64,000 nt of DNA from Cinnamomum chago (taxonomy: Eukaryota > Streptophyta > Magnoliopsida > Laurales > Lauraceae), in contig CP142451.1 in NCBI GenBank assembly GCA_038049695.1, forward strand, positions 11,468,001 to 11,532,000, given 5' to 3'. Shown here one piece after another: positions 23,771 to 37,300 of the stretch. The first letter of the stretch is position 1, and every line of letters begins with the position of its first letter. Under the pieces are notes generated by a model, which was not told the DNA's origin, searched no databases, and saw only the letters and a program-made list of their open reading frames with translations. The position numbers were made by a program, and so were the translations under genes.

Positions 23771-25751
23771 AACGTAACGTACGTTTCGGTTGGTTGGTTG
23801 AAAACGAAATGAAAGACACTGACTAAATTACAGAAATGCCCCTGTTCCTCTCAAAGCAGTTACTAATTAATTACTCCACCATATAAAGAATGCCAGTTGG
23901 GAGTTTTCATTGCATGTTCCTTTTGTTTCTTTGTTTTTGTTTTTTGATTTTCTTAAGAAGTTGGGAAGCATGTAGTTTTCATTGATTTTAGCAACAAAAT
24001 GCATGGCTTGCTTTTTAAAAGGTACCTGAGACCAACTTATCATGTAACATGAAAAAAAATAAAATTATGTGTAGTTTTAAAATGAATCTTTTTTTTTTTT
24101 CCTGTTTGCTAGGTTGAGAGACTTTAACTCACACAGTCTAACTCACGCATATGTCCTAATCCGTTGAATTACAACTGAAACAACACATAAGAATTTCTAA
24201 TGTGTGTGGGTTTTGAAATTTTTCTTATCTTATTACATGAGAACTTGAGCTCGTGCGCTTTCTCCAATTACCTGAGCTACAACTGAGGAATGGATATGGA
24301 ATTTGGATATGCCCTTTATTTGTTTGTCGCTTCTTTCTTGATAATTTTAAAAAATTGACGGATAAATCACTTTTCATGGATTTTGTAGTAAGAGAAGAGT
24401 TTAAAAAATTGAATGTGATAACTAACTAGTGGAAAAGAATAGGTTTTTCAAGGAATTTTTTGGTTATTTCTCAATTATTGTCATTCCACAACTGAAAACA
24501 AGCAACCAAATGTGAATTTAAGTTGTGTAAAATAAGTCTCCTGGTATTTTCATGATTTGGACAGATAGATATCATACAAGTCTCCTGGTAAAAGAGCTTT
24601 TACTGTTTTACTTCTCCTTGTGTGAAGTTTGAAGGGGATGAATATCAGGAGATTTATCTAAGAAATGTACATCCTCATTCACTATCAATGAACTAATAAT
24701 ATTTTTTTATTTTGTGTTCTATAGATGGATTATGGGATAGCTCTTTTAAGATTTAATGGTAGAACTCCTTTTTTCTGCACAATCATCATTGATAAGCCCC
24801 AAGGTCTTGTCTGATTTTGACAAGCGCCTAATCATCAAAGCACAACCGACATGGGTTTGGACTTTTGAGCCCATCAATTATGCGTGAAAAGATATTGGAG
24901 AATATGGTAATTTGAAGGATTGTAAAACCTATAAGGCCTGAAAGGGCACAAGAATGTTGCAGTTGATTTTGTCAATTTGTTGAGAGAGAGGGCATTATAG
25001 TAAATTAGTTACTTACTAGATGGCATCCTTTGAACTGGACTACATGCTAACTCCCTACCAAGTAGGCACGTCAATGGGCCGAGTTAAAGGATTTGCCCAC
25101 CATGACCCACTCCAGAGGTTGGTTTGGTTTCATAATGCTATTAATGGGTATAGGACAGGTAAAGAATTTTTATGTTTTGGCCCGAATTGAGAAACAATAA
25201 AGGTGAGCACTGTGTTTCTTATAGGGCCCACTTGGAGATGGGATTGGGAGAATTAAAAAACGACACCCCAAACAGGCTAAACCTAACTGTGGACGGTGAC
25301 ACGTGACTTGAATCATCATCATAACTACTTAATTGAATATAAGTTTTCACCCAACAGTCTTGTCCTTTCGGATGGATGCCAAGCCCGATAATGGCGACTA
25401 ACAAGGGGTCACTATTTTATGGTATTCAGGCACACGGTGGTCACTTTATTGTAAGCACGGTGCTCGCCTGAGGTTTTCCAAGTTTGAGGTTCTTGGCTGA
25501 GCCTACTCACTTTAGACTTATCTGATTCATCGGTGATATTTGGAGTAGAAAAGCACTGAATTCGACGACATTTCCTGAAAAACACACTTATGACGGTAAT
25601 CTGGTATTCATCTTGGTGTAGGCCTCCCTTAGTCAATACTACGAAGGTAGGTTATTAGTTCATTCATGCTGAGTGGGGCTCACCTTTACTTGATTTGCCC
25701 CCTCATATCACATACGTCCGCTATATAGGAACACCCAAATTGCAGATTAAC
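23771..25751. other. Intergenic, no supported gene
   Basis: AT-rich DNA upstream of the divergent membrane-protein leader. No coding frame, RNA or repeat unit stood out beyond homopolymers. Confidence 0.45.
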
Positions 25752-25759
25752 CTAATAGG

Positions 25760-26151
25760 TAGGGATGTAAATGGATCCCCGATTCTCCAATTACCCGGAG
25801 GTTCCAACCCGTTAAAAATTGGGTCTGGGTCCTTATTTAAGCCCCGGTAAGTAAATGGACCATGGACCCGAGACCCGACATATTACCTAAAATTTTAAAA
25901 ATCTCTCCTAAAAACCATATTTTTTTTAAAATCATTATCTACCTAGATCTGAACCTGAATCCGGACTCGTTCCATATATGGTTTTGGTTCCGGTTTCAGA
26001 GCCAAGAAACCGGTTCCAGATCCAGTTCTGGTTCCACCTTTTCCTTAATGATTTCGGTTTCGAGTCCGATTCCGATTCCACCTTTTCCTTAATGATTCCG
26101 GTTCCAGGTCCACCATGGACCCGAACCAAAATCAATCCGTTTACAACCCTA
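25760..26151. mobile_element. hAT-like nonautonomous element, copy 1 (392 bp)
   Basis: The left end TAGGGATGTAAATGG and right end CCGTTTACAACCCTA are inverted repeats. Flanks CTAATAGG (25,752-25,759) and CTAACAGG (26,152-26,159) are an 8-bp target duplication with one mismatch, as in hAT elements. The interior has a doubled phrase of about 49 bp (TTCCACCTTTTCCTTAATGA, near 26,033 and 26,078). No transposase. Confidence 0.8.
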
Positions 26152-26159
26152 CTAACAGG

Positions 26160-28470
26160 GGTATACATCACTGGATCTATGATCCAAATAGGGAAAATAA
26201 TAATCACATATGTTACACATCTAAATTCCATGTGCACATAATTAAGGAGGTGTGTGAATTGTGATAAGAGCATCAATCAAGCCAAGGTGGTTCCCACTCT
26301 AGTGTGAATGGTGCTTTTCATTGTACGAGAAAAGGAGGATCCGTAGACAGCATGCTTGGGGTCTGAGTTAGGCCTTTTCCATTAAGCCTGTATTTGAGTG
26401 CCACTACAGCTCTCTCTCCCTCTCTCTCTCTCTCTCTCTAACATGAGGTGTGCATCTCCGAGGTCTTTTAACAAAACCAATAATCCCTCGAGTCCCGCCC
26501 GCTAAACCCACATAAACTGATTTTTATAAATACAGTTGCTGCTGCCTTGAATAATAAAATTATTCTTATCATTATTATTTACTATGAGGATTGATGAGGT
26601 TGAACTAATCTAAGTTGGGCCCCACTTAAAACTGATGGCCTCACCTTGCACAAATCTCCTCAGAATGGGTTGCATCTGGAACTATTCACATTCTCAGCAA
26701 CTCATCATCCACAGAGATTTAGCCCAAAAAGAAATCATCATCGTCCATGCAAAGGGAACAAACAAAAAAGAGTTTTTTTCAGAGATGAACACCAACCTTC
26801 CATGTACAAATGATTTTTCTCTTCACCTTTGTCTTCATCTCCATCTTATCTCTCTTCTCTCTCTTTCTTCCTTTTTGTTTTTTTAATTTCTTTCCTGAAC
26901 TCCAGAACCGTAGGGCATGATGTAAGCTTTGGTTATCACCAAAATAAAGAGAACCTCATAATTTGGTCTTCTTCAAGAAATGCATCTGTTAGACTTCATC
27001 ATGAATGCATAAATTGTTGGTCTGAACAGATCTTCCTTGTGCTCAATCCTAATCGTTGGATGAATTCCTCCCCCAAGAGATCAGATGCATATTTAAATAT
27101 CACTATGCTAGAAATAAAATCTCACATTGATTTGAAGGTGTAGATAGCATGATGAACCCATATTTTACCAGTATCCTCTTCATGTCATTTACAATATTTC
27201 ATTCTAACATGTAATCTACAGTGTTTCAGTTCAACTGTGAACACCAATCTAATTTGTGCAAGTAATACTCTACTGCAACTTGCCAGGGAAAGTTGATCTA
27301 GTATTTTGATCTGAGAAAAGTGAACCAAAGTGTTGATCTAGTACTTGGATTTTGGATTGACAAAAGTAAGCCAGAGTGACCTATTGAGGATCATTCTCCC
27401 TGTAATGAAAACTGCTAGCCACTACTTCAGAATTCAGATACTGTCTTCCACTTGGATTGAGATTCTTATCCACTAAATGAAGTGAGACCAAACTCACCTA
27501 AGGATCATGATTAAGACTTTGATTTGAAGAATCTATTTAGATTAATGTTTGACTTGTACACTAGACCCCGTGGCACAATAGGCCTCACAATTTTCTAGAA
27601 AAGAAAGGGAAGTGGATATTCTGAACGTGCCCCCTTTCATGGAGGGGGTGCAGGATTCAAGGTTTGGTTTTACACTGAAAGCCACTAGTCAGTGTGGCAG
27701 CATAAGCAAACAAAAGGGAGTGGGTACCATTACACAAGAAGGTACCATGCCAGATTTCATAGATAGAGCAGTTAGGAACCCAGGTCTGTTAAGAACAAAA
27801 ATTCTGATATAGCCACATCCAGAAACTAAAACAGTCTGCAACTAGCCCCTCAAAAAGTATCTGAGCATAAGTTCCTAACATTTGTTCATAGTGTAAGAAT
27901 AAATTTACAGTTCATTCAACCAAAATTTAACTAATACTACTTTTGAATATGCAAAACAATGGAGTTGGAGATAGTTCTTTGAAAACATGTAAACAGAATC
28001 TTTTTGCTTCCTGCAATCTGAGGTCTTCTGTGAAGAGGTTACTTGACTGGCAAATTGAGAGTTTGTACCCCAATTATGGTTTGTTGCTTCACAAAATACA
28101 GAGTTTTAAGGAGACAGAATTTTGTACCCTATTTTGCCAATCAGACCTTGAACTATCTCATTTAAGAAAAGCTGGAGAGATTTTCTTTCAGAAGTAACAT
28201 TAAGAACTCTATTAATGGGATAGAAAATAGGGGGGCGGCGAGAGAAGATGGAAACCAACAAATAACAAAAAGGAGAGAAGCACAAAAAAAAGGTTCACTA
28301 ATTTCTAGGAAAGTTGCCATGGTTGTATTTTCAAGTACAGAAATTGAAGGACAATAGGAAGGTATTTTCTCTCTTGTAGAGTCAATTTCATGGTGCCATG
28401 CTGGGTCGAAGAACCAGAAGAAAAACTGCTCAAATGCAAGCCGGCTTGGTGGAAATAACTGACCTTCAAC
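26160..28470. other. Intergenic / NFD6-like 3' flank
   Basis: Contains (CT)n at 26,411-26,439. The end nearest 28,470 should include the 3'UTR of the NFD6-like gene on the minus strand. No other gene supported. Confidence 0.45.
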
Positions 28471-28475
28471 CTTCA

Positions 28476-31400
28476 TCACCGAGGTACAGCAAAGTCTACG
28501 AGATGCATAAAAGGAAATATGGAATGAAAATCAGTAAAATAAAAGGTGTAGTCTACCCAACAAGCACATGAGAAGAAAGAAGGCCAGTGATGCAAGAACA
28601 AGAACAACAACTGACTTAGCAGCTAAGTATATATCTGAAAGGCAAAAGTGAAGGATGAGAAAAGAATGGGCAAATTGATTATATGTGAACCAGCCACTTT
28701 ATGACCAGTAACAATTGGGATATGAATTCTTGTTTCTCATAGTAGTGAAATTAATCCACAGAGGCATAACAGTATTGGATAAGAAAACTCAAAACAGATT
28801 AGCAGTTTATTTTTTAATCTTATTTTTAGTAGAAGCAGCACCCAAACCAAACTACAATCTTTCTCACCTCTTTTTTTTTTTTTTTATACTGCTCCCATTT
28901 ATTAGTGTAGTTGTCTTGTTTAATCAAAGATCCCACATGTACAGCAGCAGGCAACCAGATGGAAGTACCCAGACTGAGAATGTTGGTACTAGAATTCGAA
29001 TAGAACAAATTTCCCAAGAATAGAATGCCACAATAATAGCAATTTTACCAATTTAAATGTAGCGAACATCAAGTGACATTTCAAGAAGATAATCTAACAT
29101 TCCAATAAGGCCTCAATTATTAACCTAAAGTGCAGATGGTGACAAATGACAATCATATTTATATTCAAACCACTGCATTTAGAAATTCTTTGATTTCTTT
29201 CTATGCCACTGCAGCAATAGATAAGTAATGGAATTTACCTAACAAAAATATCTATATAACCACTGAAAGTGGTATCTATTAATAAAATAATACAGAAAAA
29301 ATCATAAAGATTAAGATAATATTAAAGAAATGGAATTTAAAGGATCCAAAACTGCATGCGAAACTGTTTGATACATTGGTTTATAAATGGGCACTAATAC
29401 AATCCAAATTTTCCTGGCTTGGAGGTTTATGACTTCCTTCAGTCAGGGAAAAGTCCTAAGATTTACTGCCTTGCATAGAGCTAGAAGGCCTTGTCACAAT
29501 GGCATTGCAAATCCTATATCATGAAGTAAAGAGACATGTCAGGACAATTATTCAGCAAGCATCATAAGGTATCCATCATAATTAAATGAAAGATTAAGGC
29601 AAACTGGGATTTTTTTAAAACAAAATAAAGAAAAAAAAAAAACTCTGACATCTGTTTGAGATTGATGGTTACAAGGCCTCAATGCATAGAAGAAAGTTAA
29701 GAAATATTAAAAGTTCATGGCAGATAAAGAATCAGAGCAAAGTACACGTAAGACCAGGCTAAACTATCTGAAGGTTAAACCTTAAACACTAGAATACAGT
29801 TGAAGGATCACATTTCAGAAACCTTGATATTTTTAAATGGCTACAGAAATTTACTAGATAAGAGAGCAAGATACAACAAAGAGAAGGGAATGTGTTCCCT
29901 TGGTAACAGATAGATTTTATTAATCAAGAGGAAAATACAAGAGACGATACAGGACCATTATACCCAACCACAAAATAAAAACCATACCAACTACATTAAA
30001 GTGTATCAACACCACAATTTGACACTCCTCTGCAGCTAATATTATAAAGCGATTCATTTTTATTAATAATAAAGACATGGAAACACAAAATACAGGAACT
30101 TTCTTCAAGGGAGGGTAAGACACCTATCAATGACAACAATCAGGTATAGATCCACATAGAAACAGTTATAAGCCAGTGTGTGCGCATCAGCCAATGCACT
30201 TGAATTTTTGTTTTGGCTTATACACCACAAATTAGCATATTGGTGACTACCAATAAGCAATACATCGTCCACATGCTTGTCTCATCCGATATTTTAAACC
30301 TTGAGAATAGGACATCAAAGATACAAATAGGCATTGGTTTAAGCAAATATTGATGAGCTTATTAGACAATTATTTCTAGGGCTACTCTTCATCGAACATT
30401 ATTCTAAGAAAGCTATTGCATGGGCAACGAGATGTTGCTTAGATTCCTGGTACTTTTTTATTCTTAATTGGGATGCCCATCTTCACTTCATCCCTCTATA
30501 TTTACTTTTGAAATGTTCCACCAGAAGCAAATGAATAGCGACAAAATATATGCTTTCAATTTTTCCTCCTTTCCTCTCCCTATGCATACATTTTCACATT
30601 TGAATAAAAAACACCATTACCATTTGTGAAAATAAAATAAAGAAAAATTGGAACTAATTTGCGCATATATTAGTATCCTTCCTCATGCAATTCAGGGCTT
30701 TGCAAGCTATCACTATAAGCACTTCAAAAGTGGTCACCAAACCATTTCTCCAGAATACATGCCAGTGATGGTTGGTACACACAAATGCAACTTAGATAAC
30801 TACCTATACAGCCCATCAAGTTTCAGTGAGCATGCCCCAAATACAAGGTAGCTGTTGCTAAAATGCCCTCCTAGTTAGCCTAAGAACTACTGCACAGCAG
30901 CCACGTCCGTAATCATGGCGAGCAGCGGAGTGTAGGTAGCTAAAGCTCCGTTTGTGAAAAGCCCCTCCCAAATGCAAACAAGACACATATAACATCCTTC
31001 TGCCCCTAATAATAACCAGCTTGATTGCACATTCAAGATCTTAAAGTGGCTTTCGGTTCTTCATCAAATAAACTAATCTAAACAAGCTAACATGTTAAAA
31101 AAAAAAAAGGTTTCCACTTTTGAAAGAGTTGAATGATAAAAGAATCATCATTCATTTCAGATGCATAAATAAATCAGGCATGGATTAGACACAACAGCAA
31201 AAGAGAAACAGTGGCAAAAGAGTAAATCACAGTACCTTGCGAAAGGCAACTCCAAGAGTTGGAGCCAACACCAAGGATGGATTTGAGACGAGATGATGCG
31301 ACAGCACTGTGAAGGGGCATTAGAGATTCCATGCACCCAAGTGCCAATGAAATCCTTTGAGAAACAGAGAAAATTCAAATAAGCTCGAAAAACAGACAGG

Positions 31401-31589
31401 GAAGTGTTAAAGTAAAAGATAAAGAAGTCAGGGTTTTGATTACCTCGACATGCAAGGCGCTACGCCTCTTCTGGTGGTGGAATGAGAGATGGAAACCGGT
31501 ACAGGTTTTGATGGCAGGCTTTCTGAGACTAGGGTTTTAGAACGCTGAACAATGGACCTTGCAACAGCAGATCTACAGATACAAGCCAT
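28476..31589 (-). CDS. NFD6-like small organellar (mitochondrial) protein, 3 exons, 94 aa
   Basis: Exons on the minus strand are 31444-31589 (ATG), 31236-31354 and 28476-28495 (TGA), giving 94 residues. The N-terminus (MACICRSAVARSIVQRSK) is Arg/Ser-rich without acidic residues, typical of a mitochondrial presequence. The middle carries the family core (RISLALGCMESLMPLHSAVAS, SRLKSILGVGS, SCLSQ). The last exon is tiny: it supplies DFAVPR and the stop, the ending I recall for many NUCLEAR FUSION DEFECTIVE 6-like proteins. That match is what placed this exon across a 2.74 kb intron. Retention of the intron would instead give a different tail of about 20 residues after LSQ. In Arabidopsis NFD6 is linked to karyogamy in the female gametophyte; the biochemical role is unknown. 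A 5'UTR exon lies near 32,251-32,345. Confidence 0.85.
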
Positions 31590-32167
31590 TTCCTTCTAGG
31601 ATATAGAGAACTTAAACCCTACCACAGAACAACAACAACAACAATACCCAAATGGAGCATCAATCAACAGGTGAAATCAGATTTGTCTACAAAACTGGTC
31701 ATACAACTTTCCCACAAATGAAGTCAATAGGGACTAATTAATGGATCTAAAGGTCCAAGCCATTTCCTTTGTGGATGGAGATCTTAAACCCAACCACAAA
31801 ACAGCAAAAAATATCCAAATTAAGTGCAAATCAACTGGATCAAGTTGGAAATGTCTGCAGAAGTGGTCATATTAATCTCACACAGATAACTTTGAGATTC
31901 TCAATATTTTGGGTTTTATTCAACAGAATGAAGCTGTCAGATTTCTATCTTAATCAAATATCATCTGGCTTCTAGTAAGATGGGTACTATTCTACACAGA
32001 TTCAGCTGTCAGATTTTTATATGAATCAAATCTCTCCTTGCCCTTTTTCCAATCAAAGGATCCAAATCATTCAATAAAGATGCATTTTTAAGACACATCT
32101 GATGCTATTGTATTCCTGAGAATAAGGCATTTTCTATAGAATGCATTTGATGCTATGAAAGCTACAT

Positions 32168-32170
<3 letters not shown>

Positions 32171-32209
<39 letters not shown>
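32171..32209. repeat. (GA)n microsatellite near the NFD6-like leader
   Basis: An uninterrupted GA dinucleotide run of 39 bases just inside the 5'UTR intron of the NFD6-like gene (CT on the transcribed strand). Confidence 0.95.
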
Positions 32210-32212
<3 letters not shown>

Positions 32213-32250
32213 CAAAGCCGAACGGAGATGAAGATTTGACGGATCCTTAC

Positions 32251-32345
32251 CGTAGATGGAGCAAGGTAGACAGCGAACGAAGAAAGAAGGGAGAATAAGC
32301 TAAAACCCTAAAACCCTAAAAAGTTTGGAAAGGAGAAATGATGCA
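32251..32345 (-). promoter_or_regulatory. Non-coding first exon of the NFD6-like gene (candidate)
   Basis: On the minus strand a pyrimidine/AAACCCTA-containing leader ends at a strong donor, CTACG|GTAAGGA, with the exon edge at 32,251. AAACCCTAAAACCCTA at about 32,302-32,317 resembles telo-box elements common in plant promoters and leaders of organelle- and translation-related genes. The upstream limit is not determined. Confidence 0.5.
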
Positions 32346-32512
32346 GTTTTTATGTTGGATCTGGATCCTCTACTGCTTGAACCTCCCCACGGACCCAGTA
32401 GGCAGGTTGCTAGGCCTGTGGATCCCATAAAAGCAAGAGCTATCTGCAAAAGCTCAGGTCCAGTAAAAAAAAAAAATTAGTGGCTATTTTTTCATTGGCA
32501 AGGTACTAAAGG

Positions 32513-32848
32513 TAGGGATGTAAATGGATATCCGATTCTCTGATTACCCGGAGGTTTCGATCCGTTAAAAACCGAGTCTGGTTCCTTATTTAGACTCCGA
32601 TAAGTAAATGGTCCTGGTTCAATTCCACCTTGGTTCAGACCCATGAACTAGAGACCTGACATATTACCTCAATTTCCGAAAATCTTTCCTAAAAATCATA
32701 TTTTTTTTAATATCATTCTCTACCTAAACCCGAACCCGGGTTCAGACCCGTCCCATATATGATTCTGGTTCCGGTTCCAGAGCCAAAAAACCGGTTTCGA
32801 AACGGTTTCGGGTGAACCCGAACCGGAATTGACCCGTTTACATCCCTA
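32513..32848. mobile_element. hAT-like nonautonomous element, copy 2 (336 bp)
   Basis: Same family as the copy at 25.8 kb: left end TAGGGATGTAAATGG, right end CCGTTTACATCCCTA, and shared internal ATTACCCGGAGG, GACATATTACCT and CCATATATG blocks. Flanks ACTAAAGG (32,505-32,512) and ACTAGAAG (32,849-32,856) fit a decayed 8-bp duplication. It lies just upstream of the NFD6-like leader. Confidence 0.8.
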
Positions 32849-32856
32849 ACTAGAAG

Positions 32857-34308
32857 GAGTAATACATATATATTTTTTACGTGGAACCCGCCGATCTCCT
32901 TAAAGGTTGACCATTGGTAAACCTTGGAAATACACCACCCACTACCACTTTGTATCAGGTAAGTCCCTTCAAATTAAATCCTGAAACTTTGTCCATTGAT
33001 CTTCGATGTCCAGATCGTATCGTATTACATAAAATTACGCCATATCCATGTCGTATTTGTGCTAAATGACCATATCATATAAAAAAATTGACAGATGACC
33101 ACATCCATTGGTATGAGTTTTTCTAAACAGTTAGTCCCAATCTAATCTTATAACTGGCATTAGCAGTGAGTATGTAAGTTCTAAAACACTGCACGTACGC
33201 CACTTTTTTTGGTGGGCCTTTTTTGTTTACATCCACTGGCTATACTTTTGATCAACTCAGTGTTTGGTGGCACGCACACGGCACAACAGCTACTCTCAGT
33301 AAAAGTTTTAGTTTCAAGCTAATCAAAATATCACCTTGAATTTTATTATATTAGAGTTTCAAGATGCACGGTCCAATAACTATAATGAAGAGCCAGGATT
33401 ATTTAATGAGACTAATATTGTAACAATTTCTATGCAAATAAAGGTTTGTTAATCAATTTGTGTCCCACACAAACAATCAAGGATCAACCCCTCGTTGCAA
33501 ATCCACTGGCAACTCTGTGATGAGGCACCTCCCTTCCACACAAACGATCAGGGATCAACCCCTCGCTGCAGAGCTTATGTCGAGAGACATGAGTGAGTGA
33601 TTGAGTATTTGTTTGGGGGGGGGGAGGAGAGGAGGGAAATTCCATCCCTCACACCGAAAAGTTCTAATTAATGGCCCATAACCACAATTTGATGGTCCAT
33701 TTGCAAACCATTAACTTAAAGAATGTACATTTGCCGGCTGCCTAAAATCAATTCAATCAGACATTTTATCCATCAGATCCAAGAATTTGAAGTTCAATAG
33801 ACGGCTAACAATCTTTGGCTTAAACCTTGAATTGAAATTAATTTTGACATGTGAGTAAGATTTGTTGCAAAGACACCATTACCTTTGGGAATATTTATTA
33901 GAATTCTTTGGAATTCAATTCCATGCAAACAAATGGGCCCATTGGATCTTCCTACCAAAGCGCGATAGGCCGGTCCTTGTCAAAACAAGGTTCATGCATG
34001 TGGATAACCCATGTAACTGTGATAGTATTGTTCTTTGCCATAACCAATCACAGTAAACTAATGAGACTGAGAGCAGAGCAACTGAGTTCTGACGATTCAA
34101 GCAGCGCCAAAAGAAAAGAAATGATCTCCTAACAGAGAAACAAACCAAGCATTCATTTGAAGACTGAAGCTGAAGTTTAGAAAGATAAAACGCGGCAGAT
34201 TAATAAGCAAGCCAGCGGTTACAACACAGTTCTCAAATAGAGACAAATAGACGACTTGAGGCATCACTTCTGTACAATGAGTGTTGTGCATGACTTAAGA
34301 ATACTAAG
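32857..34308. other. Intergenic / 3'UTR of the AE7-like gene
   Basis: Contains a diverged duplication (GGATCAACCCCTCG at about 33,481 and 33,552) and a G-rich run at 33,615-33,625. The end nearest 34,308 is probably the AE7-like 3'UTR. No gene supported. Confidence 0.45.
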
Positions 34309-37300
34309 TTAAAGTTCATTGGAGTAGAGGCACTCATCCACAAGTTGGCGAAGGTTGGGATTCTCCAAGGCGGCAGCAACCCGTTCTTTGTCATTTAACT
34401 GCTTGTTAACTGCCAAAAAGAAGAATAAGAAGATGAGATCAGTCACCGGATTGCGGGGATGAAGATGAACCATTCTAATGGTAGCTAAACAAAGCAAAAC
34501 CATCTGATCAAGTATGGCCATTGATCTTTAGGGCACCTGATTCTTCATTGGCATGAGATCCTGGAGAGACATAGATGTCAACCTGCACAAATGATTGACC
34601 TAACATGTCAAAGAGACGTTGCAAAATGATGGAACAGATGGATGACAACTGCACCAAGAAGAGGAACAAGAAAAGACGGAAGCTCAGAGAAATAAAAAAC
34701 CCATGAAACAGTAAAGCGCTACCAGATCTATAAATAAAAGCAACAATGCATATTTAGCAAATGGAGCAGTTTCTGACAATCTATTGAAATTTGAAAAGCA
34801 ATTAAAAACAATAATATGAAAACTGTTGACGATGTCATTAACACTACAGAATAGTAGTAATGATAGTGAAGGATTACACATCAATAATGTAGAATATACG
34901 ACCCTTGACCGACACTCTGCATAGTTTCCTCAAAGATTATGTGAATATGGGGTTACTATATTGGCAATTGATACCATTTATCTGGCTAACTTCATGATGA
35001 ACAGGCCATAAATCAAAGTCTCATGAGCCTCCTATACTGGTGGTCGAGAATACAAAGGTCAAACCTGGAAAGCTGCCAAGTTGAGTTGCCTTGGATGCTC
35101 AATTGTTCGCCCACTGCCAACCATAATTAAACCATCCAAGTTGAGTTGCCTTGGATGCTCAATTGTTTTTTTTTTTTTTTTTATGCCTTCTGATCTTTGA
35201 CTCTAGAAGGCCATAGAGTGGGTTCGTGTCTAATCAAATATCCTGTGTCACAGAGTTCATTAGTATACAGCAAAGGAATAATTTCATTGTAAGAGGGTAC
35301 AAGTGGTTCAACATGGTTATAATTTTATAAATGATCTGTATTTGGAGCCAAGACCAGTAAAGCATCCGAAACCTTTTCTTTTATCACTCATGGGCTTACC
35401 AATTGCATTGAGTTGATCACATCTCTGCTTGGATTGATGAAAATAAGAGGGAGGGCTGATGATCCCCCCTCCATCATATGCATTTCTTGAGTCAGTTTAA
35501 ATTCCCACACTAGGGAGTCTTAAGCAAATGTCTCCCCAAAAGGCATTCCAGACATTGACAGATGTCATGAGTCTAACGGTAGACCAAGCACTTCTTTAGA
35601 TAATGTGCTTGTAATCCATGTCTTTGCCCACTGATCGGTTTGAGTCCACACCTGATAGTTGGCATTCCCTAATCCATTCGGTGAATGGATGTGCACTTAA
35701 TGAGTGGATCTCTCATGCCGGCGTAGGAGTCTTATCCCTGCTAAAGTCACTGACTTCCTGCTTCTCATAAGTGATAAGATTCCGAGTCGTCCAGAAAAGG
35801 AAATTGCTTTTTTTTAATCGGTAACGGAACCTTTATTAAAAGAGAAAACAAGGCAAAAGGCACAAGAAAGAAAACCAGAAATACAAGGGTATAAAAGTAT
35901 TATGTCAATTGGTTGACATGAAAATGACAACGTAAGTGTGAAGCATATGGGTATTCCCTTGGCTTGAAGTGGTATAAGAAATAATGGAAGTCAATGATGA
36001 ATATGACGAACAAATAAGGAGGTAAAGTGTCCCAACAAAATTTAAAGTCTGAATTCTCTCTTCCTTTTGTATTTTCAATTAAGTGAGAGTTTGCTCTATT
36101 TATAGTAAATATATATATATATATAACTGTTAGAAGTGGAGAGTTTCCATGAAGGAAACAATCTTTTTTTCAAATACTGCTTAATGGAAACATCTTAAAA
36201 GTCTTCAAAATTCAAAAAGTATTTTAAAGTTTTTAAAAAATAATGCCTAGCTACAAATCTGGACAGGATCCATATTCCATGCTCCTATATTGTGGCATGA
36301 TTCATGTTCTTAAATTGTTGCATGATTCATCCTCCCTAAAAAAAAATTTCTTTGCTCAGTTGGCTCAGTGGCCAAGAGAGGAAACTGGAAACCACCCTGC
36401 CATGGATTCGATCCCTGGCAGGGTGTATGGGAGCGGGAGTTGCTCTGATTCCTGATTCATCCTCCCTAATTTGTGATCCTCAACTGTGATATGATTCATG
36501 CTCCTTGATTCAGCTCCATCTCTCGTTCAAAATTAGCAGTACATGGTCATCAACGTAAAGGTCAACCCCTTCAAACCCAATCCAAACAAAACTATTGTAT
36601 TTGCAGCTTTGGAAAGCCCAGTCTGATATGCCAATTGAACCCAATAGTGTTGGTCCTGCTCCCAAACGTCCTGGCTGGTTTGTAGCTATGCTGGAGGAAC
36701 TTATAACTGAGGCAAATAATGGCAAGAGGGAACTGGTTCCCAAATTACTGTTGATGAACATAGTAGGCCGTCGACAGGTCTTCAAAACAAGGCTAAAATT
36801 ACATTCTGGAGCACTCAAAGCCTGCCTTGTTGCTAAAAGATGCAATAGAAAAGAGGACTTTGAATTATTATTATTATTTTTTTTTAACTTTAAACCAGTT
36901 ATTAAGCCAGGGAGAATTCATACTACCTTGAGTATAGATATTGTTAACAACTTTATGTCAACAATGCCTTCTTGCACAGGCTAGCATGAGCATCAGTTTT
37001 TATGGACAAAACCATAGATTTTCTAGATCAAACTCACCCCACTCGTGTTTAACTTAAATGGGCCTTGTATGGGCTTAACAAGCCACATGAACATGGTATG
37101 ACTGGTTTACCTCTTTTCTTCTCACAAATGGGTTCTTTCAAAGTGTAGCCAGCTCTTCTCTATTTATTACCAAACCTGCCCACGGTATTATCCTCTTGTT
37201 GCAATACGTTGATGATACCATTGTGAAGGATGATAATCATGCTGTGCTGGATGCTTTCGTTGTGCACCTAGGGTAGGGTGTGAATTTGCCATGAAGGACA

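Noticed and set aside
36360..36425. Possible tRNA gene (A- and B-box-like motifs)
   Set aside because: No acceptor stem or anticodon arm; perfect 17-bp duplications show it is a SINE.
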